The position numbers and the translations under genes were made by a program. Positions 41,404-50,693 of a stretch of 64,000 nt of DNA are shown here, piece after piece. The DNA is from Chitinophagaceae bacterium (GTDB lineage Bacteria; Bacteroidota; Bacteroidia; Chitinophagales; Chitinophagaceae), in the NCBI GenBank assembly GCA_004322015.1, contig SCQT01000102.1, forward strand, positions 18,854 to 82,853, read 5' to 3'. The notes beneath the pieces are model-generated. The model did not search any database. It was not told where the DNA came from and worked only from the letters and a program-made list of their open reading frames with translations. How positions within the stretch are numbered: the stretch's first letter is position 1; every line of letters begins with the position of its first letter.

Positions 41404-42690
41404 TTATTTTGCTTTTGCCAACCAGTAGTTCTTTTTCCCCTTTTGCACCAGGATATATTTTCCGTTAATCAGTTTCTGAATAGTAACGGCTGAATCAATG
41501 CCTTCCACCTTTTCTTTATTCAGACTTACTCCTCCGCTTTGCACCGTTTTGCGGGCCTCCCCCTTGGATAAAAATATTTTTGTTTCTGCAAGAAAACTGA
41601 CAATGTCTATTCCTTCATTCAGCCTGGATAAAGATATATCAACTTGCGGTACGCCTTCCATGACCTGCAATAATTGCTTTTCATTCAGGGATTGCAAAAC
41701 ATCTGCTGTGGCATTTCCAAAAAGTATTTCTGAGGCCTTTACGGCAAATTCATATTCCTTTTCACCATGGATGAAACATGTAACTTCGCCGGCTAATCTT
41801 TTTTGTAAAGTGCGAAGATGTGGCGCTTGTTGATGTGCAGTGATAAGGTCTTCTATTTCTTCTCTGGGCAAAAAAGTAAATATCTTAATGTATTTCTCCG
41901 CGTCTGCATCGGCGGTGTTGAGCCAGAATTGATAAAATTGATAAGGCGAAGTCCTGTTCGGGTCCAGCCAAATATTTCCCTTTTCTGTTTTACCGAATTT
42001 ACCTCCGTCTGATTTTGTAATCAACGGACAGGTAAATGCGAAAGCTTCACCCCCAGCTTTACGACGAATGAGTTCAGTTCCCGTTACGATATTTCCCCAC
42101 TGGTCGGAGCCTCCCATTTGTAACTTGCAGTTTTTCTGCGTATAGAGATAATAAAAATCATAACCCTGCACCAACTGATAGGTGAACTCTGTAAATGACA
42201 TCCCTGTCTCACTTTCCAGGCGTTTTTTTACGGAGTCTTTTGCCATCATATAATTCACGGTAATGTGCTTACCGACATCGCGTATAAAATTCAGAAACGA
42301 GAAATTCTTAAACCAGTCGTAGTTGTTGACGATATCGGCGGCATTGGGTCTGGAAGGATCAAAGTCTAAAAATTTTTCCAATTGTCTTTTAACACCTTCC
42401 AAATTATGTTGAAGTGTTTCTTCGCTCAGCAAAACCCTCTCCTCCGATTTTCCCGTAGGATCGCCCACCATGCCGGTGGCTCCTCCTACCAAAGCAATGG
42501 GTTTATGACCTGCTCTCTGCATGTGTACTAAAACAAGTATAGGCACCAGACTACCTATATGTAATGAATCTGCGGTGGGATCGAAACCAATATATCCGGC
42601 AGTCATTTCTTTTTGCAGTTGCTCTTCGGTACCCGGCATCATGTCCTGGATCATACCCCGCCAGCGTAATTCTTCCACCAAATTAGTCAT
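41404..42690 (-). CDS. tyrS: Tyrosyl-tRNA synthetase
   Basis: TyrRS charges tRNA-Tyr. The 428-residue protein shows the class I HIGH motif as [10 protein letters not shown], the tyrosine pocket [11 protein letters not shown] and GGSDQWGNI, the KMSKS-equivalent KFGKTEKGN, and a C-terminal S4 RNA-binding domain ([20 protein letters not shown]). It is of the bacterial type with standard length. ATG 42690 lies 21 nt after a TACGTTTG box. Monocistronic, cytoplasmic. Confidence 0.96.
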   Translation of the reverse strand: MTNLVEELRWRGMIQDMMPGTEEQLQKEMTAGYIGFDPTADSLHIGSLVPILVLVHMQRAGHKPIALVGGATGMVGDPTGKSEERVLLSEETLQHNLEGVKRQLEKFLDFDPSRPNAADIVNNYDWFKNFSFLNFIRDVGKHITVNYMMAKDSVKKRLESETGMSFTEFTYQLVQGYDFYYLYTQKNCKLQMGGSDQWGNIVTGTELIRRKAGGEAFAFTCPLITKSDGGKFGKTEKGNIWLDPNRTSPYQFYQFWLNTADADAEKYIKIFTFLPREEIEDLITAHQQAPHLRTLQKRLAGEVTCFIHGEKEYEFAVKASEILFGNATADVLQSLNEKQLLQVMEGVPQVDISLSRLNEGIDIVSFLAETKIFLSKGEARKTVQSGGVSLNKEKVEGIDSAVTIQKLINGKYILVQKGKKNYWLAKAK

Positions 42691-42711
42691 TAGCTAAAAC
42701 AAAAATTTTTG

Positions 42712-42719
42712 CAAACGTA
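42712..42719 (-). promoter_or_regulatory. -7 box (TACGTTTG) for tyrS
   Basis: An exact TAnnTTTG match on the minus strand 21 nt before ATG 42690. Confidence 0.6.
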
Positions 42720-42786
42720 CGATATTAGGTTGGAAAGTGGAGAAGCTTAAGAGATTGTACAATGGGGAAGTGAAAAGATTGTAAAG

Positions 42787-43116
42787 TTAGTATGTCCAAA
42801 AACGAGGCGAAAGAGAAAATATGGAAGATATTAGCGGAAAAGAATAAGAGCTATTTGAAATACAGCCCACAATCAGCAGGACGGTTACGACAAAGAGGCT
42901 TACTCCCCATTTGACCATATCAAATTTTGCTTTTGCGATTTCTGCTTTCAGACCTGATTGTAAATCTGAAATATCGCTTTTGGTTGCCAGATTCACACTT
43001 TGTAAATTCAACTCTTTTTCGATTTTAGCTTCAATATACTCAGTCAGGTTTTCAGCCGTATCCCGGCCGAGTTTTTCACTCAAAAGGTTATAGAGTTTAG
43101 TAATGGTAATAGTCAT
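42787..43116 (-). CDS. Small coiled-coil protein with one C-terminal membrane segment
   Basis: A 109-residue protein, MTITITKLYNLLSEKLGRDT..., with a helical coiled-coil region (about residues 20-65, LTEYIEAKIEKELN and KSDISDLQSGLKAEIAK) and one membrane helix (WGVSLFVVTVLLIVGCI). It resembles the bacterial DUF1640/CCDC90-like proteins, which end shortly after the helix. Here ~25 polar and aromatic residues follow, so the 3' end may be frameshifted or extended. It is 43 nt downstream of riboflavin synthase on the same strand. The function is unknown. Confidence 0.6.
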   Translation of the reverse strand: MTITITKLYNLLSEKLGRDTAENLTEYIEAKIEKELNLQSVNLATKSDISDLQSGLKAEIAKAKFDMVKWGVSLFVVTVLLIVGCISNSSYSFPLISSIFSLSPRFWTY

Positions 43117-43159
43117 GGGTTTAAACTTTGTATAAAGATAGCGAAAAATAAAACGAGAG

Positions 43160-43744
43160 TCAAATCTTGTACAATCTCGTAACATATTTTCCAATCAGAT
43201 CAAATTCCAGGTTTACAATATCATTTTCTCTGAGTAAATGCATCGTTGTATGCTCGAAGGTGTAAGGAATCACAGCCACTGTAAATTCATTTTCTGTGAC
43301 ACTGAATACAGTAAGACTGATGCCATTTAAGGCAATAGAACCTTTTTCAATAATTAAATGGGCGAATTTTTCCGGGAACCTTATCCGGAATTCGGTACTC
43401 CCGTTTCTGTTAGCAATTTGCAAACATTTTCCGGTGGTATCCACATGTCCCTGTACGAGGTGTCCATCAATAAACTTTTGCAAAGTGAGTGAACGTTCCA
43501 GGTTTATCTGATCTCCCGGTTTTAAGGTCCCAAGATTGGTCTTTTGCAAAGTCTCCGCCACTGCAATTACCTGATGCCTGTCATGATCAATGGCAGTGAC
43601 CGTCAGGCAGGCACCGTTATGGGAAACGCTTTGATCCGGCCTGAGCTCCCGGCTGATGGGAGAATGGATGGAAAAGATAAGATTATCTTTATCCTGCCTG
43701 ATATTCGTGACGGTACCTAATGCTTCAATGATGCCTGTAAACAT
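43160..43744 (-). CDS. ribE: Riboflavin synthase alpha subunit
   Basis: The enzyme dismutates two 6,7-dimethyl-8-ribityllumazine molecules to riboflavin. The 194-residue protein has the MFTGIIEALGTV start and two lumazine-binding repeats: SVSHNGACLTVTAI with HLVQGHVDTTGK in the first, and GSIALNGISLTV with the matching VIPYTFEHTTM in the second. The length is standard for the trimeric enzyme. Cytoplasmic. It lies divergent from rpsU. A B12-like or FMN riboswitch is not visible upstream. Confidence 0.95.
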   Translation of the reverse strand: MFTGIIEALGTVTNIRQDKDNLIFSIHSPISRELRPDQSVSHNGACLTVTAIDHDRHQVIAVAETLQKTNLGTLKPGDQINLERSLTLQKFIDGHLVQGHVDTTGKCLQIANRNGSTEFRIRFPEKFAHLIIEKGSIALNGISLTVFSVTENEFTVAVIPYTFEHTTMHLLRENDIVNLEFDLIGKYVTRLYKI

Positions 43745-43803
43745 ACCTGTGCAAATTTCGGTTTTTGCTTTTAGAAAATTTGATTTATTTCCAAAAAAGA
43801 ATA

Positions 43804-43811
43804 TATCTTTG
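43804..43811 (+). promoter_or_regulatory. -7 box (TATCTTTG) for rpsU
   Basis: TATCTTTG with TTTG ending at 43782, 21 nt upstream. The leader to ATG 43834 is about 20 nt and contains the Shine-Dalgarno. Confidence 0.65.
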
Positions 43812-43823
43812 CACCCCTAAAAC

Positions 43824-43829
43824 AAGGAG
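43824..43829 (+). promoter_or_regulatory. Strong Shine-Dalgarno (AAGGAG) before rpsU
   Basis: AAGGAG ends 4 nt before the rpsU ATG. Such sites are rare in Bacteroidota, whose ribosomes hide the anti-SD with help from bS21 itself. A retained SD on rpsU is known in the phylum and is thought to serve autoregulation. Confidence 0.75.
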
Positions 43830-43833
43830 ATAC

Positions 43834-44031
43834 ATGTTAATTATTGATTCCAAAGATTGCGAAAATATTGACAAGGCGCTCAAAAAGTACAAAAAGAAGT
43901 TTGAACGCGCCCGCATATTAACTCAACTACGCGATCGCCAGGCTTTCACTAAACCATCCGTAAGACGCAGAGATGAGGTGCTGAAGGCAGCTTATCGCCA
44001 GCAGATTATGAGCGGAAAATTGGATAAGTGA
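43834..44031 (+). CDS. rpsU: 30S ribosomal protein bS21
   Basis: The 65-residue protein MLIIDSKDCENIDKALKKYK... with RARILTQLRDRQAF and SVRRRDEVLKAAYRQQ is bS21. In Bacteroidota it helps bind the 3' end of 16S rRNA and keeps the anti-Shine-Dalgarno out of use. The gene has its own promoter and a strong SD, and is followed by a hairpin. The frame is open upstream, but ATG 43834 is the family start. Confidence 0.95.
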   Translation: MLIIDSKDCENIDKALKKYKKKFERARILTQLRDRQAFTKPSVRRRDEVLKAAYRQQIMSGKLDK

Positions 44032-44042
44032 TCCTGCAGCCT

Positions 44043-44071
44043 CCTTATTTTACCTTCTTGAAAAAATAAGG
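44043..44071 (+). terminator. Hairpin downstream of rpsU
   Basis: CCTTATTTT (44043-44051) and AAAATAAGG (44063-44071) form a 9-bp stem with an 11-nt loop, followed by TATTTTC. Placed 12 nt after the rpsU stop, it probably ends the transcript. Confidence 0.55.
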
Positions 44072-44145
44072 TATTTTCATTGACAATTACAGAGTTTTTT
44101 TAACTTTACAGGAATAAATGTTTTCTGGAGGATTGTCATTTTTTT

Positions 44146-45054
44146 ATGTGGAAGAATCAATATCCTGCTATACTTGCTCCTTTTATTGACTATGTCAAGT
44201 TCGAGAAACGTTATTCCGGTCATACGGTTATCGCCTACCAGAATGATTTGACGGAATTCCTGCTTTTTATAAAAGAAAAATATGAGGAAACGGAGCCTGC
44301 AAGGATTTCAGCCCCGATGATACGTTCGTGGCTCGTTTCTTTAAGGAATGATAATATTCAGCCCAGATCCATCAACCGCAAGCTTTCTGCTTTAAGATCG
44401 TGGTATAAATTTTTATTAAAAAATAAAAAAATAGAGGCAAATCCTTTGCAAAAGATCAATCCTCCTAAATCAGGGAAACGGCTGCCGGTTTTTGTTGAAC
44501 GTATTCCCATGGACAGATTGTTGCATCAGATTGAATTACCGGATACTTTTGAAGGGCATACTCAGCGGTTAATAGTGGAACTTTTATATGCCACCGGTAT
44601 CAGGAGGTCTGAATTGATTAACCTGAAGATCATGGATATTGATCATTCGGCCGGAACAATAAAGGTCCTGGGTAAAGGCAGCAAGGAACGGATCATCCCA
44701 ATCAGTACCGAACTGCTCGGTAAGATGGACGCTTATCAGGCAGAGAAAGATCAAATGGTTTCAAGTGATCTTCCTTTTTTATTGGTTACAGGGAAAGGCA
44801 AAAAATTATATCCTGAATTTGTGTATCGTTCCGTGAAAAAGATGTTAGGGTTGGTAACCACACTGGAAAAGAAGAGTCCGCACGTTCTGCGCCATACTTT
44901 TGCCACCCACCTGGTAAATAACGGAGCCGATCTGAACGCTGTAAAGGAGCTTTTGGGCCATGCTAACTTATCTGCCACCCAGATTTATACGCATAATACC
45001 ATCGAACAATTGAAGTCTGTATATGAGCAGGCGCATCCCCATTCGGGGAAATAA
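44146..45054 (+). CDS. Tyrosine recombinase XerC/XerD
   Basis: A 302-residue site-specific recombinase that resolves chromosome dimers. The N-terminal SAM-like core-binding domain (YVKFEKRYSGHTVIAYQND) is followed by the catalytic domain with Arg in YATGIRRSELINLK, the Lys loop LGKGSKERIIPI, HVLRHTFATHLVNNG (His and Arg), and LGHANLSATQIYTH with the final His and the nucleophile Tyr. The length fits XerC/D rather than a phage integrase, and the neighbouring rpsU and hpf are the common Bacteroidota context. XerC versus XerD cannot be decided here. Confidence 0.93.
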   Translation: MWKNQYPAILAPFIDYVKFEKRYSGHTVIAYQNDLTEFLLFIKEKYEETEPARISAPMIRSWLVSLRNDNIQPRSINRKLSALRSWYKFLLKNKKIEANPLQKINPPKSGKRLPVFVERIPMDRLLHQIELPDTFEGHTQRLIVELLYATGIRRSELINLKIMDIDHSAGTIKVLGKGSKERIIPISTELLGKMDAYQAEKDQMVSSDLPFLLVTGKGKKLYPEFVYRSVKKMLGLVTTLEKKSPHVLRHTFATHLVNNGADLNAVKELLGHANLSATQIYTHNTIEQLKSVYEQAHPHSGK

Positions 45055-45177
45055 AAAGAGGTTTATTCTCCACGGAAAATAATTTTCCAAATAAAAGTTA
45101 AAATCTGAAGAAAAGAGATGAATGAATCAAAAAAAATTACTACATTAGGATCGTCATTTATTTAAACCGTTTAAGCT

Positions 45178-45477
45178 ATGAACACACAAATTCAGACTGT
45201 GCACTTTGATGCTGATGCTAAATTGATTAATCATGTAAATAAGCGGCTGGCAAAGCTTCCCACTCTTCATGACAGCATCACCCACGTAGAGGTTTATTTA
45301 AGATTAGAGAATCTCGCGCATCAGTTAAAAGATAAGATTGCAGAGATAAAGGTGAATATTCCACAGCATCAGTTTTTCGTAAAACATGAATCCAAATCAT
45401 TTGAAGAATCTTTTGATCATGCATTTGATGCCCTGCTGACGCAAATCAAGCGTAAGAAAGAAAAGAAAGTCCAATAA
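45178..45477 (+). CDS. hpf: Ribosome hibernation promoting factor, short form
   Basis: A 99-residue HPF/RaiA-family protein (MNTQIQTVHFDADAKLINHV...). The beta-alpha-beta-beta-beta-alpha fold shows SITHVEVYLRLEN and FVKHESKSFEESFDHAFDALLTQIKRKKEKK. It binds the 30S decoding site in stationary phase and blocks translation. It is the short form, lacking the C-terminal dimerisation domain of long HPF. It sits between xer and the tRNA-tuf operon, as is usual in the phylum. Confidence 0.93.
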   Translation: MNTQIQTVHFDADAKLINHVNKRLAKLPTLHDSITHVEVYLRLENLAHQLKDKIAEIKVNIPQHQFFVKHESKSFEESFDHAFDALLTQIKRKKEKKVQ

Positions 45478-45504
45478 ATTTTTTGCTTTGTGTATGCACT
45501 TTAC

Positions 45505-45512
45505 TACCTTTG
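45505..45512 (+). promoter_or_regulatory. Promoter TTTTG-N19-TACCTTTG of the tRNA-tuf operon
   Basis: TACCTTTG with TTTTG ending at 45485, exactly 19 nt upstream. It precedes the first tRNA by ~125 nt and no terminator is seen before tuf. Confidence 0.7.
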
Positions 45513-45636
45513 CCTTCCCAAATTTTGGGGTAGCAGGGTATTATTCACTTTTTAGGGATAATGAAACGCTGGAAATAAGGCGGACTGCGGGTATGTTCTT
45601 TAAGCGGGTAATCAATACAATCTGATATACGGAATT

Positions 45637-45710
45637 GCCAGCATAGCTCAGTTGGCCAGAGCAGCTGATTTGTAATCAGCTGGTCGGGGGTTCGAATCCC
45701 TCTGCTGGCT
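45637..45710 (+). tRNA. tRNA-Thr (anticodon TGT)
   Basis: The 74-nt cloverleaf has acceptor GCCAGCA/TGCTGGC, anticodon stem GCTGA/TCAGC with loop TTTGTAA (anticodon TGT), and T-loop GTTCGAATC. The discriminator is T. CCA is not encoded. Confidence 0.96.
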
Positions 45711-45743
45711 CGCGAATGGCAAGTTTTCTCAGAGAACATTACC

Positions 45744-45829
45744 GGGCAGGTTCCAGAGCGGCCAAATGGGGCGGACTGTAAATCCGCTGTCTTTCGACTT
45801 CAGTGGTTCGAATCCACTCCTGCCCACCA
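45744..45829 (+). tRNA. tRNA-Tyr (anticodon GTA)
   Basis: A class II tRNA with a long variable arm. Acceptor GGGCAGG/CCTGCCC, anticodon stem GCGGA/TCCGC with loop CTGTAAA (anticodon GTA), discriminator A at 45826. The next three bases are CCA, so the tail may be encoded, unlike its neighbours. Confidence 0.96.
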
Positions 45830-45874
45830 GAGACAAATGATTTTGAGACTTTTGAAATAAAGCAGGATGGAAAA

Positions 45875-45946
<72 letters not shown>

Positions 45947-45980
45947 CGGCAGTTTTTTGAAAAAGGAATATAAAATTCAA

Positions 45981-46053
45981 GCGGAAGTAGCTCATTTGGT
46001 AGAGCGATAGCCTTCCAAGCTATAGGTGGCGGGTTCGAGCCCCGTCTTCCGCT
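45981..46053 (+). tRNA. tRNA-Gly (anticodon TCC)
   Basis: Acceptor GCGGAAG/CTTCCGC, anticodon stem ATAGC/GCTAT with loop CTTCCAA (anticodon TCC), T-loop GTTCGAGCC. 73 nt, 85 nt upstream of tuf. Confidence 0.96.
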
Positions 46054-46138
46054 CAAAAGTTCGAAATAAACCATAGTAGGTTAATATATTTTTTTATAAT
46101 TACAAATCTGTAACACCAATTTTTAAAAACAAATAACG

Positions 46139-47326
46139 ATGGCAAAAGAAACCTTTAAGCGGGATAAACCCCATGTAAACATTGGCACCATCGGTCACGT
46201 GGATCATGGAAAAACTACGTTGACCGCAGCTATTTCCTCTATTTTAGCATCCAAGGGATTGGCGGAAAAAAGAGATTATGCTTCTATTGATAATGCTCCT
46301 GAAGAAAAGGAAAGAGGTATTACAATCAATACATCACATATTGAATATTCGACCGAACACCGCCATTATGCGCATGTGGATTGTCCGGGTCACGCAGACT
46401 ATGTAAAGAACATGATTACCGGCGCTGCCCAAATGGACGGAGCAATATTAGTAGTGGCAGCCACTGATGGCCCTATGCCTCAAACAAGAGAGCATATTCT
46501 GCTGGCCCATCAGGTAGGTGTGCCTCGTATGGTGGTTTTCATGAATAAAGTAGATCTGGTGGATGATCCTGAATTATTGGATCTGGTGGAAATGGAGATT
46601 CGTGAATTATTGACAAAAAATCATTTTGATGGTGATAAAACACCAATTATAAAAGGATCTGCCACCAAAGCCCTTGAAGGTGATCCGAAGAGCGTTCAGG
46701 CTGTATTGGACTTAATGAATGCGGTAGATGAATATATCCCGCTGCCTGTCCGCCCGATTGATCAGCCTTTCCTCATGTCTGTGGAAGACGTATTCTCGAT
46801 TACAGGTCGTGGTACAGTAGCAACCGGCCGTATTGAGCGTGGTAAAGTAAAAGTTGGCGAAGGAGTGGAAATTGTGGGTCTGGTTGAAAAACCACTGACT
46901 TCCACAGTTACCGGAGTAGAAATGTTTAAGAAAATACTGGACGAAGGACAGGCAGGTGATAATGCGGGATTACTATTGAGAGGTATTGAGAAAAATGATA
47001 TCCGTCGCGGAATGGTTATTTGCAAACCGGGTTCTATTACTCCTCATACACACTTCAAATGTGAAGTGTATGTATTGAGCAAGGATGAAGGCGGCCGTCA
47101 TACCCCGTTCTTTAACAAATACCGTCCTCAGTTCTATTTCCGTACTACTGATGTGACCGGCGAGGTAAAATTACCTGATGGTGTTGAAATGGTGATGCCG
47201 GGTGATAATGTCACTTTGGATGTAACCTTAATTTCGCCTATTGCCATGGATAAAGGGCTGGATTTTGCTATCCGTGAAGGCGGACGCACGGTAGGTGCCG
47301 GTCAGGTAACTGAGATCATTAAATAA
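46139..47326 (+). CDS. tuf: Elongation factor Tu
   Basis: EF-Tu carries aminoacyl-tRNA to the ribosome. The 395-residue protein has G1 GHVDHGKT (residues 19-26), the switch [13 protein letters not shown]3 DCPGHADY, G4 NKVD and the two beta-barrel domains ending [15 protein letters not shown]. It sits between tRNA-Gly and tRNA-Trp in the conserved operon and is expected to be very highly expressed. Standard length. Confidence 0.98.
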   Translation: MAKETFKRDKPHVNIGTIGHVDHGKTTLTAAISSILASKGLAEKRDYASIDNAPEEKERGITINTSHIEYSTEHRHYAHVDCPGHADYVKNMITGAAQMDGAILVVAATDGPMPQTREHILLAHQVGVPRMVVFMNKVDLVDDPELLDLVEMEIRELLTKNHFDGDKTPIIKGSATKALEGDPKSVQAVLDLMNAVDEYIPLPVRPIDQPFLMSVEDVFSITGRGTVATGRIERGKVKVGEGVEIVGLVEKPLTSTVTGVEMFKKILDEGQAGDNAGLLLRGIEKNDIRRGMVICKPGSITPHTHFKCEVYVLSKDEGGRHTPFFNKYRPQFYFRTTDVTGEVKLPDGVEMVMPGDNVTLDVTLISPIAMDKGLDFAIREGGRTVGAGQVTEIIK

Positions 47327-47439
47327 TCAGCGATCCTTTATACAGATAAGGGATTTCAGAATAATGAATAGTGACTTTAAATTTTTGGATTTTAATTTCA
47401 GATTTTAATTTCATTATTCATTATCCCGTTAATTGAAAC

Positions 47440-47512
47440 ACGGGTGTAGCTCAATTGGTAGAGTACCGGTCTCCAAAACCGATGGTTGGGGGTTCGAGTC
47501 CCTCCTCCCGTG
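47440..47512 (+). tRNA. tRNA-Trp (anticodon CCA)
   Basis: A 73-nt cloverleaf with acceptor ACGGGTG/CTCCCGT (one T-T mismatch at position 6), D arm AGCTCAATTGGTAGAGT, anticodon loop CTCCAAA (anticodon CCA) on stem CCGGT/ACCGA with one end mismatch, and T-loop GTTCGAGTC. The discriminator is G, as for Trp. It lies between tuf and secE, the usual place. Confidence 0.92.
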
Positions 47513-47528
47513 CATTTATACAAAGAGG

Positions 47529-47723
47529 ATGAATAAAATAAGGCAATATATCCAGGAATCTTACCACGAACTTTTACATAAAGTATCCTGGCCCACGTGG
47601 GAGGAGTTGCAATCTTCAACCATGGTAGTGCTTATTGCTACCGTGATTGTTACCTTACTGGTTTGGGGGATGGATATTGTTTCAAGTACCGTATTACAAA
47701 ATTTTTATAAACTCTTCAGGTAA
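47529..47723 (+). CDS. secE: Preprotein translocase subunit SecE
   Basis: The 64-residue single-span SecE of the SecYEG channel: MNKIRQYIQESYHELLHKVSW followed by PTWEELQSSTMVV and one membrane helix (LIATVIVTLLVWGMDIV). It starts 17 nt after tRNA-Trp, so it is processed from a tRNA-containing transcript. Its stop shares one base with the nusG start (TAATG), showing tight coupling. Confidence 0.95.
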   Translation: MNKIRQYIQESYHELLHKVSWPTWEELQSSTMVVLIATVIVTLLVWGMDIVSSTVLQNFYKLFR

Positions 47724-48298
47724 TGGATGCAGCAGAAAAACAGCAACCTCAGGTACAGGAAACGAAATGGTATGTTTTGCGCGTAGTGAGCGGGAAGGAA
47801 AAAAAAGTAAAGGAATATTTAGACGCAGATATCAAACGTTCCGGATGGGGAAATATCGTTACCCAGATATTCGTGCCTATGGAGAAGGTTTATAAAGTGC
47901 AGAGCGGTAAAAAAGTGATGCGTGAGCGTAACTTTTACCCGGGATATGTAATGATTGAAGCCTTAGAAGGTAAAATGACCAGTGAGATCATTTCCCATAT
48001 CAATAACACCACCAATGTGATCCATTTCCTGGGGAAGGAAAACCCTATAGCTCTCCGTAAGACTGAAGTAAATAAAATGCTTGGAAAAGCCGATGAGATG
48101 GCAGATCAGGGTGTAACTATCAGTGAACCCTATATTGTGGGTGAAACCATTAAAATAATTGACGGTCCGTTCAATGACTTTAACGGTATCATTGAAGAAG
48201 TCAATGAAGAAAAAAAGAAATTAAAGGTCACCGTAAAGATATTTGGCAGAGCTACCCCTGTTGAACTGAATTATATGCAGGTTGAGCGTATAAGTTAA
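47723..48298 (+). CDS. nusG: Transcription termination/antitermination factor NusG
   Basis: The 191-residue NusG has the NGN domain (KWYVLRVVSGKEKKVKEYL, NFYPGYVMIEA) and a C-terminal KOW domain (VGETIKIIDGPFNDFNGIIEEV). It binds RNA polymerase and links it to Rho or the ribosome. It overlaps secE by one base. Downstream a new promoter serves the ribosomal protein genes. Confidence 0.96.
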   Translation: MDAAEKQQPQVQETKWYVLRVVSGKEKKVKEYLDADIKRSGWGNIVTQIFVPMEKVYKVQSGKKVMRERNFYPGYVMIEALEGKMTSEIISHINNTTNVIHFLGKENPIALRKTEVNKMLGKADEMADQGVTISEPYIVGETIKIIDGPFNDFNGIIEEVNEEKKKLKVTVKIFGRATPVELNYMQVERIS

Positions 48299-48324
48299 AA
48301 TTTTTTTTGCAAAGGATATTTTCG

Positions 48325-48332
48325 TACCTTTG
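48325..48332 (+). promoter_or_regulatory. -7 box (TACCTTTG) for rplK
   Basis: TACCTTTG 84 nt before ATG 48417. The best TTTG lies only 15 nt upstream. The leader contains a small hairpin CCTGA-AAA-TCAGG that could be part of a ribosomal-protein control site; that is inference. Confidence 0.6.
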
Positions 48333-48416
48333 CACTCCTTTTACACAAACAATATTGATTATTTTGGAAGTTCTGCCTGAAAATCAGGACGTTAATACCA
48401 AAGAAAATTCTTCAAA

Positions 48417-48860
48417 ATGGCAAAAGAAATCACAGGCTTTGTTAAGCTGCAGGTGAAGGGTGGTCAGGCCAATCCGGCTCCCCCTATTGGACCTGCATTG
48501 GGCTCCAAAGGAGTGAATATCATGGATTTCTGTAAACAATTCAATGCCCGGACCCAGGATAAAATGGGAAAAGTGCTTCCGGTGGTATTGACGGTTTATG
48601 TGGATAAATCTTTTGATTTTGTAATCAAAACTCCTCCTGCTTCCGTTCAACTGATGGAAGCTGCTAAAGTAAAATCCGGCTCTAAGGAACCTAACCGAAC
48701 CAAAGTAGCCAGCGTATCCTGGAAGCAGGTAGAAGGCATCGCTAAAGATAAAATGTCCGATTTAAATTGCTTCACTGTGGAAAGCGCCATGAGAATGGTA
48801 GCCGGCACAGCCAGAAGTATGGGAATCACCGTAGATGGGGAATTTCCGGGTAAACACTAA
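48417..48860 (+). CDS. rplK: 50S ribosomal protein uL11
   Basis: The 147-residue L11 ([20 protein letters not shown]...) binds the GTPase-associated 23S r[22 protein letters not shown] and the C-terminal rRNA-binding [13 protein letters not shown] are present. First gene of rplKAJL. Confidence 0.97.
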   Translation: MAKEITGFVKLQVKGGQANPAPPIGPALGSKGVNIMDFCKQFNARTQDKMGKVLPVVLTVYVDKSFDFVIKTPPASVQLMEAAKVKSGSKEPNRTKVASVSWKQVEGIAKDKMSDLNCFTVESAMRMVAGTARSMGITVDGEFPGKH

Positions 48861-48888
48861 TTTTCAATTGTTAAACGAATGGTAAACC

Positions 48889-49584
48889 ATGGGAAAACAA
48901 TCTAAACAAAGAAAAGCAGCAGAAGCCCGGACTGATAAATCCAGACAATATTCGCTGAAAGAAGCTTCTGCCTTGATGAAAGATATTAATTGCACTAAGT
49001 TCGACAGTTCTGTTGATTTGCACGTTCGCCTGGGAGTAGATCCTAAAAAAGCAGACCAAAATGTAAGGGGTTCTGTTACTTTACCACACGGCACCGGCAA
49101 AACAAAGAAGGTATTGGTGCTTTGTACTCCCGAAAAAGAAGAAGAAGCCAAAAAAGCCGGCGCCGATTATGCAGGCTTAGATGAATTTATCCAGAAAATA
49201 GAAGGCGGATGGACTGATGTGGATGTCATTATAGCCACTCCATCGGTCATGCCTAAGATTGGTAAATTGGGTAAGGTATTAGGTCCACGTAACCTGATGC
49301 CCAATCCTAAGACAGGTACTGTAACGCAGGATATTGCTAATGCTATATCCGCAGTAAAAGGCGGCAAGATTACTTTTAAAGTGGATAAAGCAGGAATTAT
49401 TCACGCTTCTATCGGCAGGGTCTCATTTCCCGCTGAAAAGATTGAACAAAATTCCAGCGAATTACTGAATGCCATCATTAAATTGAAGCCCTCCTCTGCG
49501 AAAGGGATTTATTTAAAAGCGGTGTCTATGGCTACTTCCATGAGTCCCGGGCTGAATGTTGACACTAAATCAATTTTAAACTGA
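48889..49584 (+). CDS. rplA: 50S ribosomal protein uL1
   Basis: The 231-residue L1 builds the L1 stalk and in many bacteria represses its own operon. [35 protein letters not shown] and [15 protein letters not shown] are family landmarks. It is 28 nt after rplK and only 7 nt before rplJ. Confidence 0.97.
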   Translation: MGKQSKQRKAAEARTDKSRQYSLKEASALMKDINCTKFDSSVDLHVRLGVDPKKADQNVRGSVTLPHGTGKTKKVLVLCTPEKEEEAKKAGADYAGLDEFIQKIEGGWTDVDVIIATPSVMPKIGKLGKVLGPRNLMPNPKTGTVTQDIANAISAVKGGKITFKVDKAGIIHASIGRVSFPAEKIEQNSSELLNAIIKLKPSSAKGIYLKAVSMATSMSPGLNVDTKSILN

Positions 49585-49591
49585 CAGAACC

Positions 49592-50119
49592 ATGACTAAG
49601 ACACAAAAGAACGAGGCCATAGAAGTACTGAAGGAAAAATTCTCTCAATATACTAATTTTTATCTGGCGGATTCCTCTTCCCTGACTGTAGGGCAGGTAA
49701 ATGCCTTACGCAAGGTTTGTTTTGAGAAAAAAGTAGAGATGCGGGTTGCCAAAAATACCCTGATCCGTAAAGCGCTTGAATCCATCAACAGTAAAGGATA
49801 TGCAGGTGTATATGATTCATTAAAAGGCCAGACGGCTATTATGTTTTCGGAAAATGCAAAAGAGCCTGCTGTGATTATCAGTAGCTTCCGCAAAAGCAAT
49901 AATGCCGAGAAGCCGGTAATGAAAGCTGCTTTTATTGATACGGACGTATTTGTGGGAGATGATCAATTAGAGTCATTGAGCAGGCTGAAGTCGAAACATG
50001 AACTGATCGGCGAAATTATAGGATTGTTACAATCTCCGGCCAAGAATGTAATCAGCGGGTTGCAGTCCGGAGGAAATAAACTGGCTGGTATATTGAAAAC
50101 GCTGTCTGAAAGACAGTAA
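49592..50119 (+). CDS. rplJ: 50S ribosomal protein uL10
   Basis: The 175-residue L10 anchors L7/L12 dimers on the ribosome. VGQVNALRKVCFEKKVEMRV and AKNTLIRKALE are conserved, and the C-terminal helix (LLQSPAKNVISGLQSGGNKL) binds L12. It starts 7 nt after rplA, so the L10 leader site known from E. coli is not present here. A 132-nt gap with two CTGCATACTG direct repeats follows before rplL. Confidence 0.96.
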   Translation: MTKTQKNEAIEVLKEKFSQYTNFYLADSSSLTVGQVNALRKVCFEKKVEMRVAKNTLIRKALESINSKGYAGVYDSLKGQTAIMFSENAKEPAVIISSFRKSNNAEKPVMKAAFIDTDVFVGDDQLESLSRLKSKHELIGEIIGLLQSPAKNVISGLQSGGNKLAGILKTLSERQ

Positions 50120-50251
50120 ACACTCAGCAGCAGCAGTAGGCAGTGAGTAAAGTTGACTGCATACTGAAAAGTGCGGCTGCATACTGTAAACATGGCTTCC
50201 AAGTCCAAACATAAATCAAATTTTGTAATCATTTTTTAAACAATTGTAAAA

Positions 50252-50632
50252 ATGGCCGATTTAAAAGTATTTGCTGAACAATTAGTTGGTTTGACCGTGA
50301 AGGAGGTCAATGAACTGGCACAGATCCTAAAAGAAGAATATGGTATTGAACCTGCCGCTGCTGCTCCCGTGATGGTTGCCGGTGGTGGTGCGGGTGCCGG
50401 CGCTGCTGCAGTAGAAGAAAAGACTGCATTTGATGTAGTGCTGAAATCTGCAGGCGCCAATAAACTTCAGGTAGTGAAAGTAGTGAAAGAACTGACCGGT
50501 CTGGGGCTGAAAGAAGCCAAGGAACTGGTGGACGGGGCTCCGAAACCTGTGAAGGAAGGAGTTTCCAAAGCTGAAGCAGAAGAGTTAGCTGCTAAATTGA
50601 AAGAAACGGGTGCTGAAGTGGAGGTAAAATAA
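50252..50632 (+). CDS. rplL: 50S ribosomal protein bL12
   Basis: The 126-residue L7/L12: an N-terminal dimerisation domain ([19 protein letters not shown]), an Ala/Gly-rich hinge ([19 protein letters not shown]), and the factor-binding C-terminal domain ([20 protein letters not shown]). It stimulates EF-Tu and EF-G GTPases. A hairpin attenuator lies between it and rpoB. Confidence 0.97.
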   Translation: MADLKVFAEQLVGLTVKEVNELAQILKEEYGIEPAAAAPVMVAGGGAGAGAAAVEEKTAFDVVLKSAGANKLQVVKVVKELTGLGLKEAKELVDGAPKPVKEGVSKAEAEELAAKLKETGAEVEVK

Positions 50633-50693
50633 TATTACCTGCTTCAACACATGCCGGACTTTCAACCAACTATTATCATAAGATGTTATATCA

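Noticed and set aside
43160..43194. Longer start for the small coiled-coil membrane protein, overlapping ribE
   Set aside because: The extension overlaps the ribE 3' end and reads as antisense-like sequence; ATG 43116 gives a normal N-terminus.
44146..45054. Phage or island integrase
   Set aside because: Length, motifs and the rpsU/hpf neighbourhood fit the housekeeping XerC/XerD recombinase; no attachment-site duplication is seen at the nearby tRNAs.
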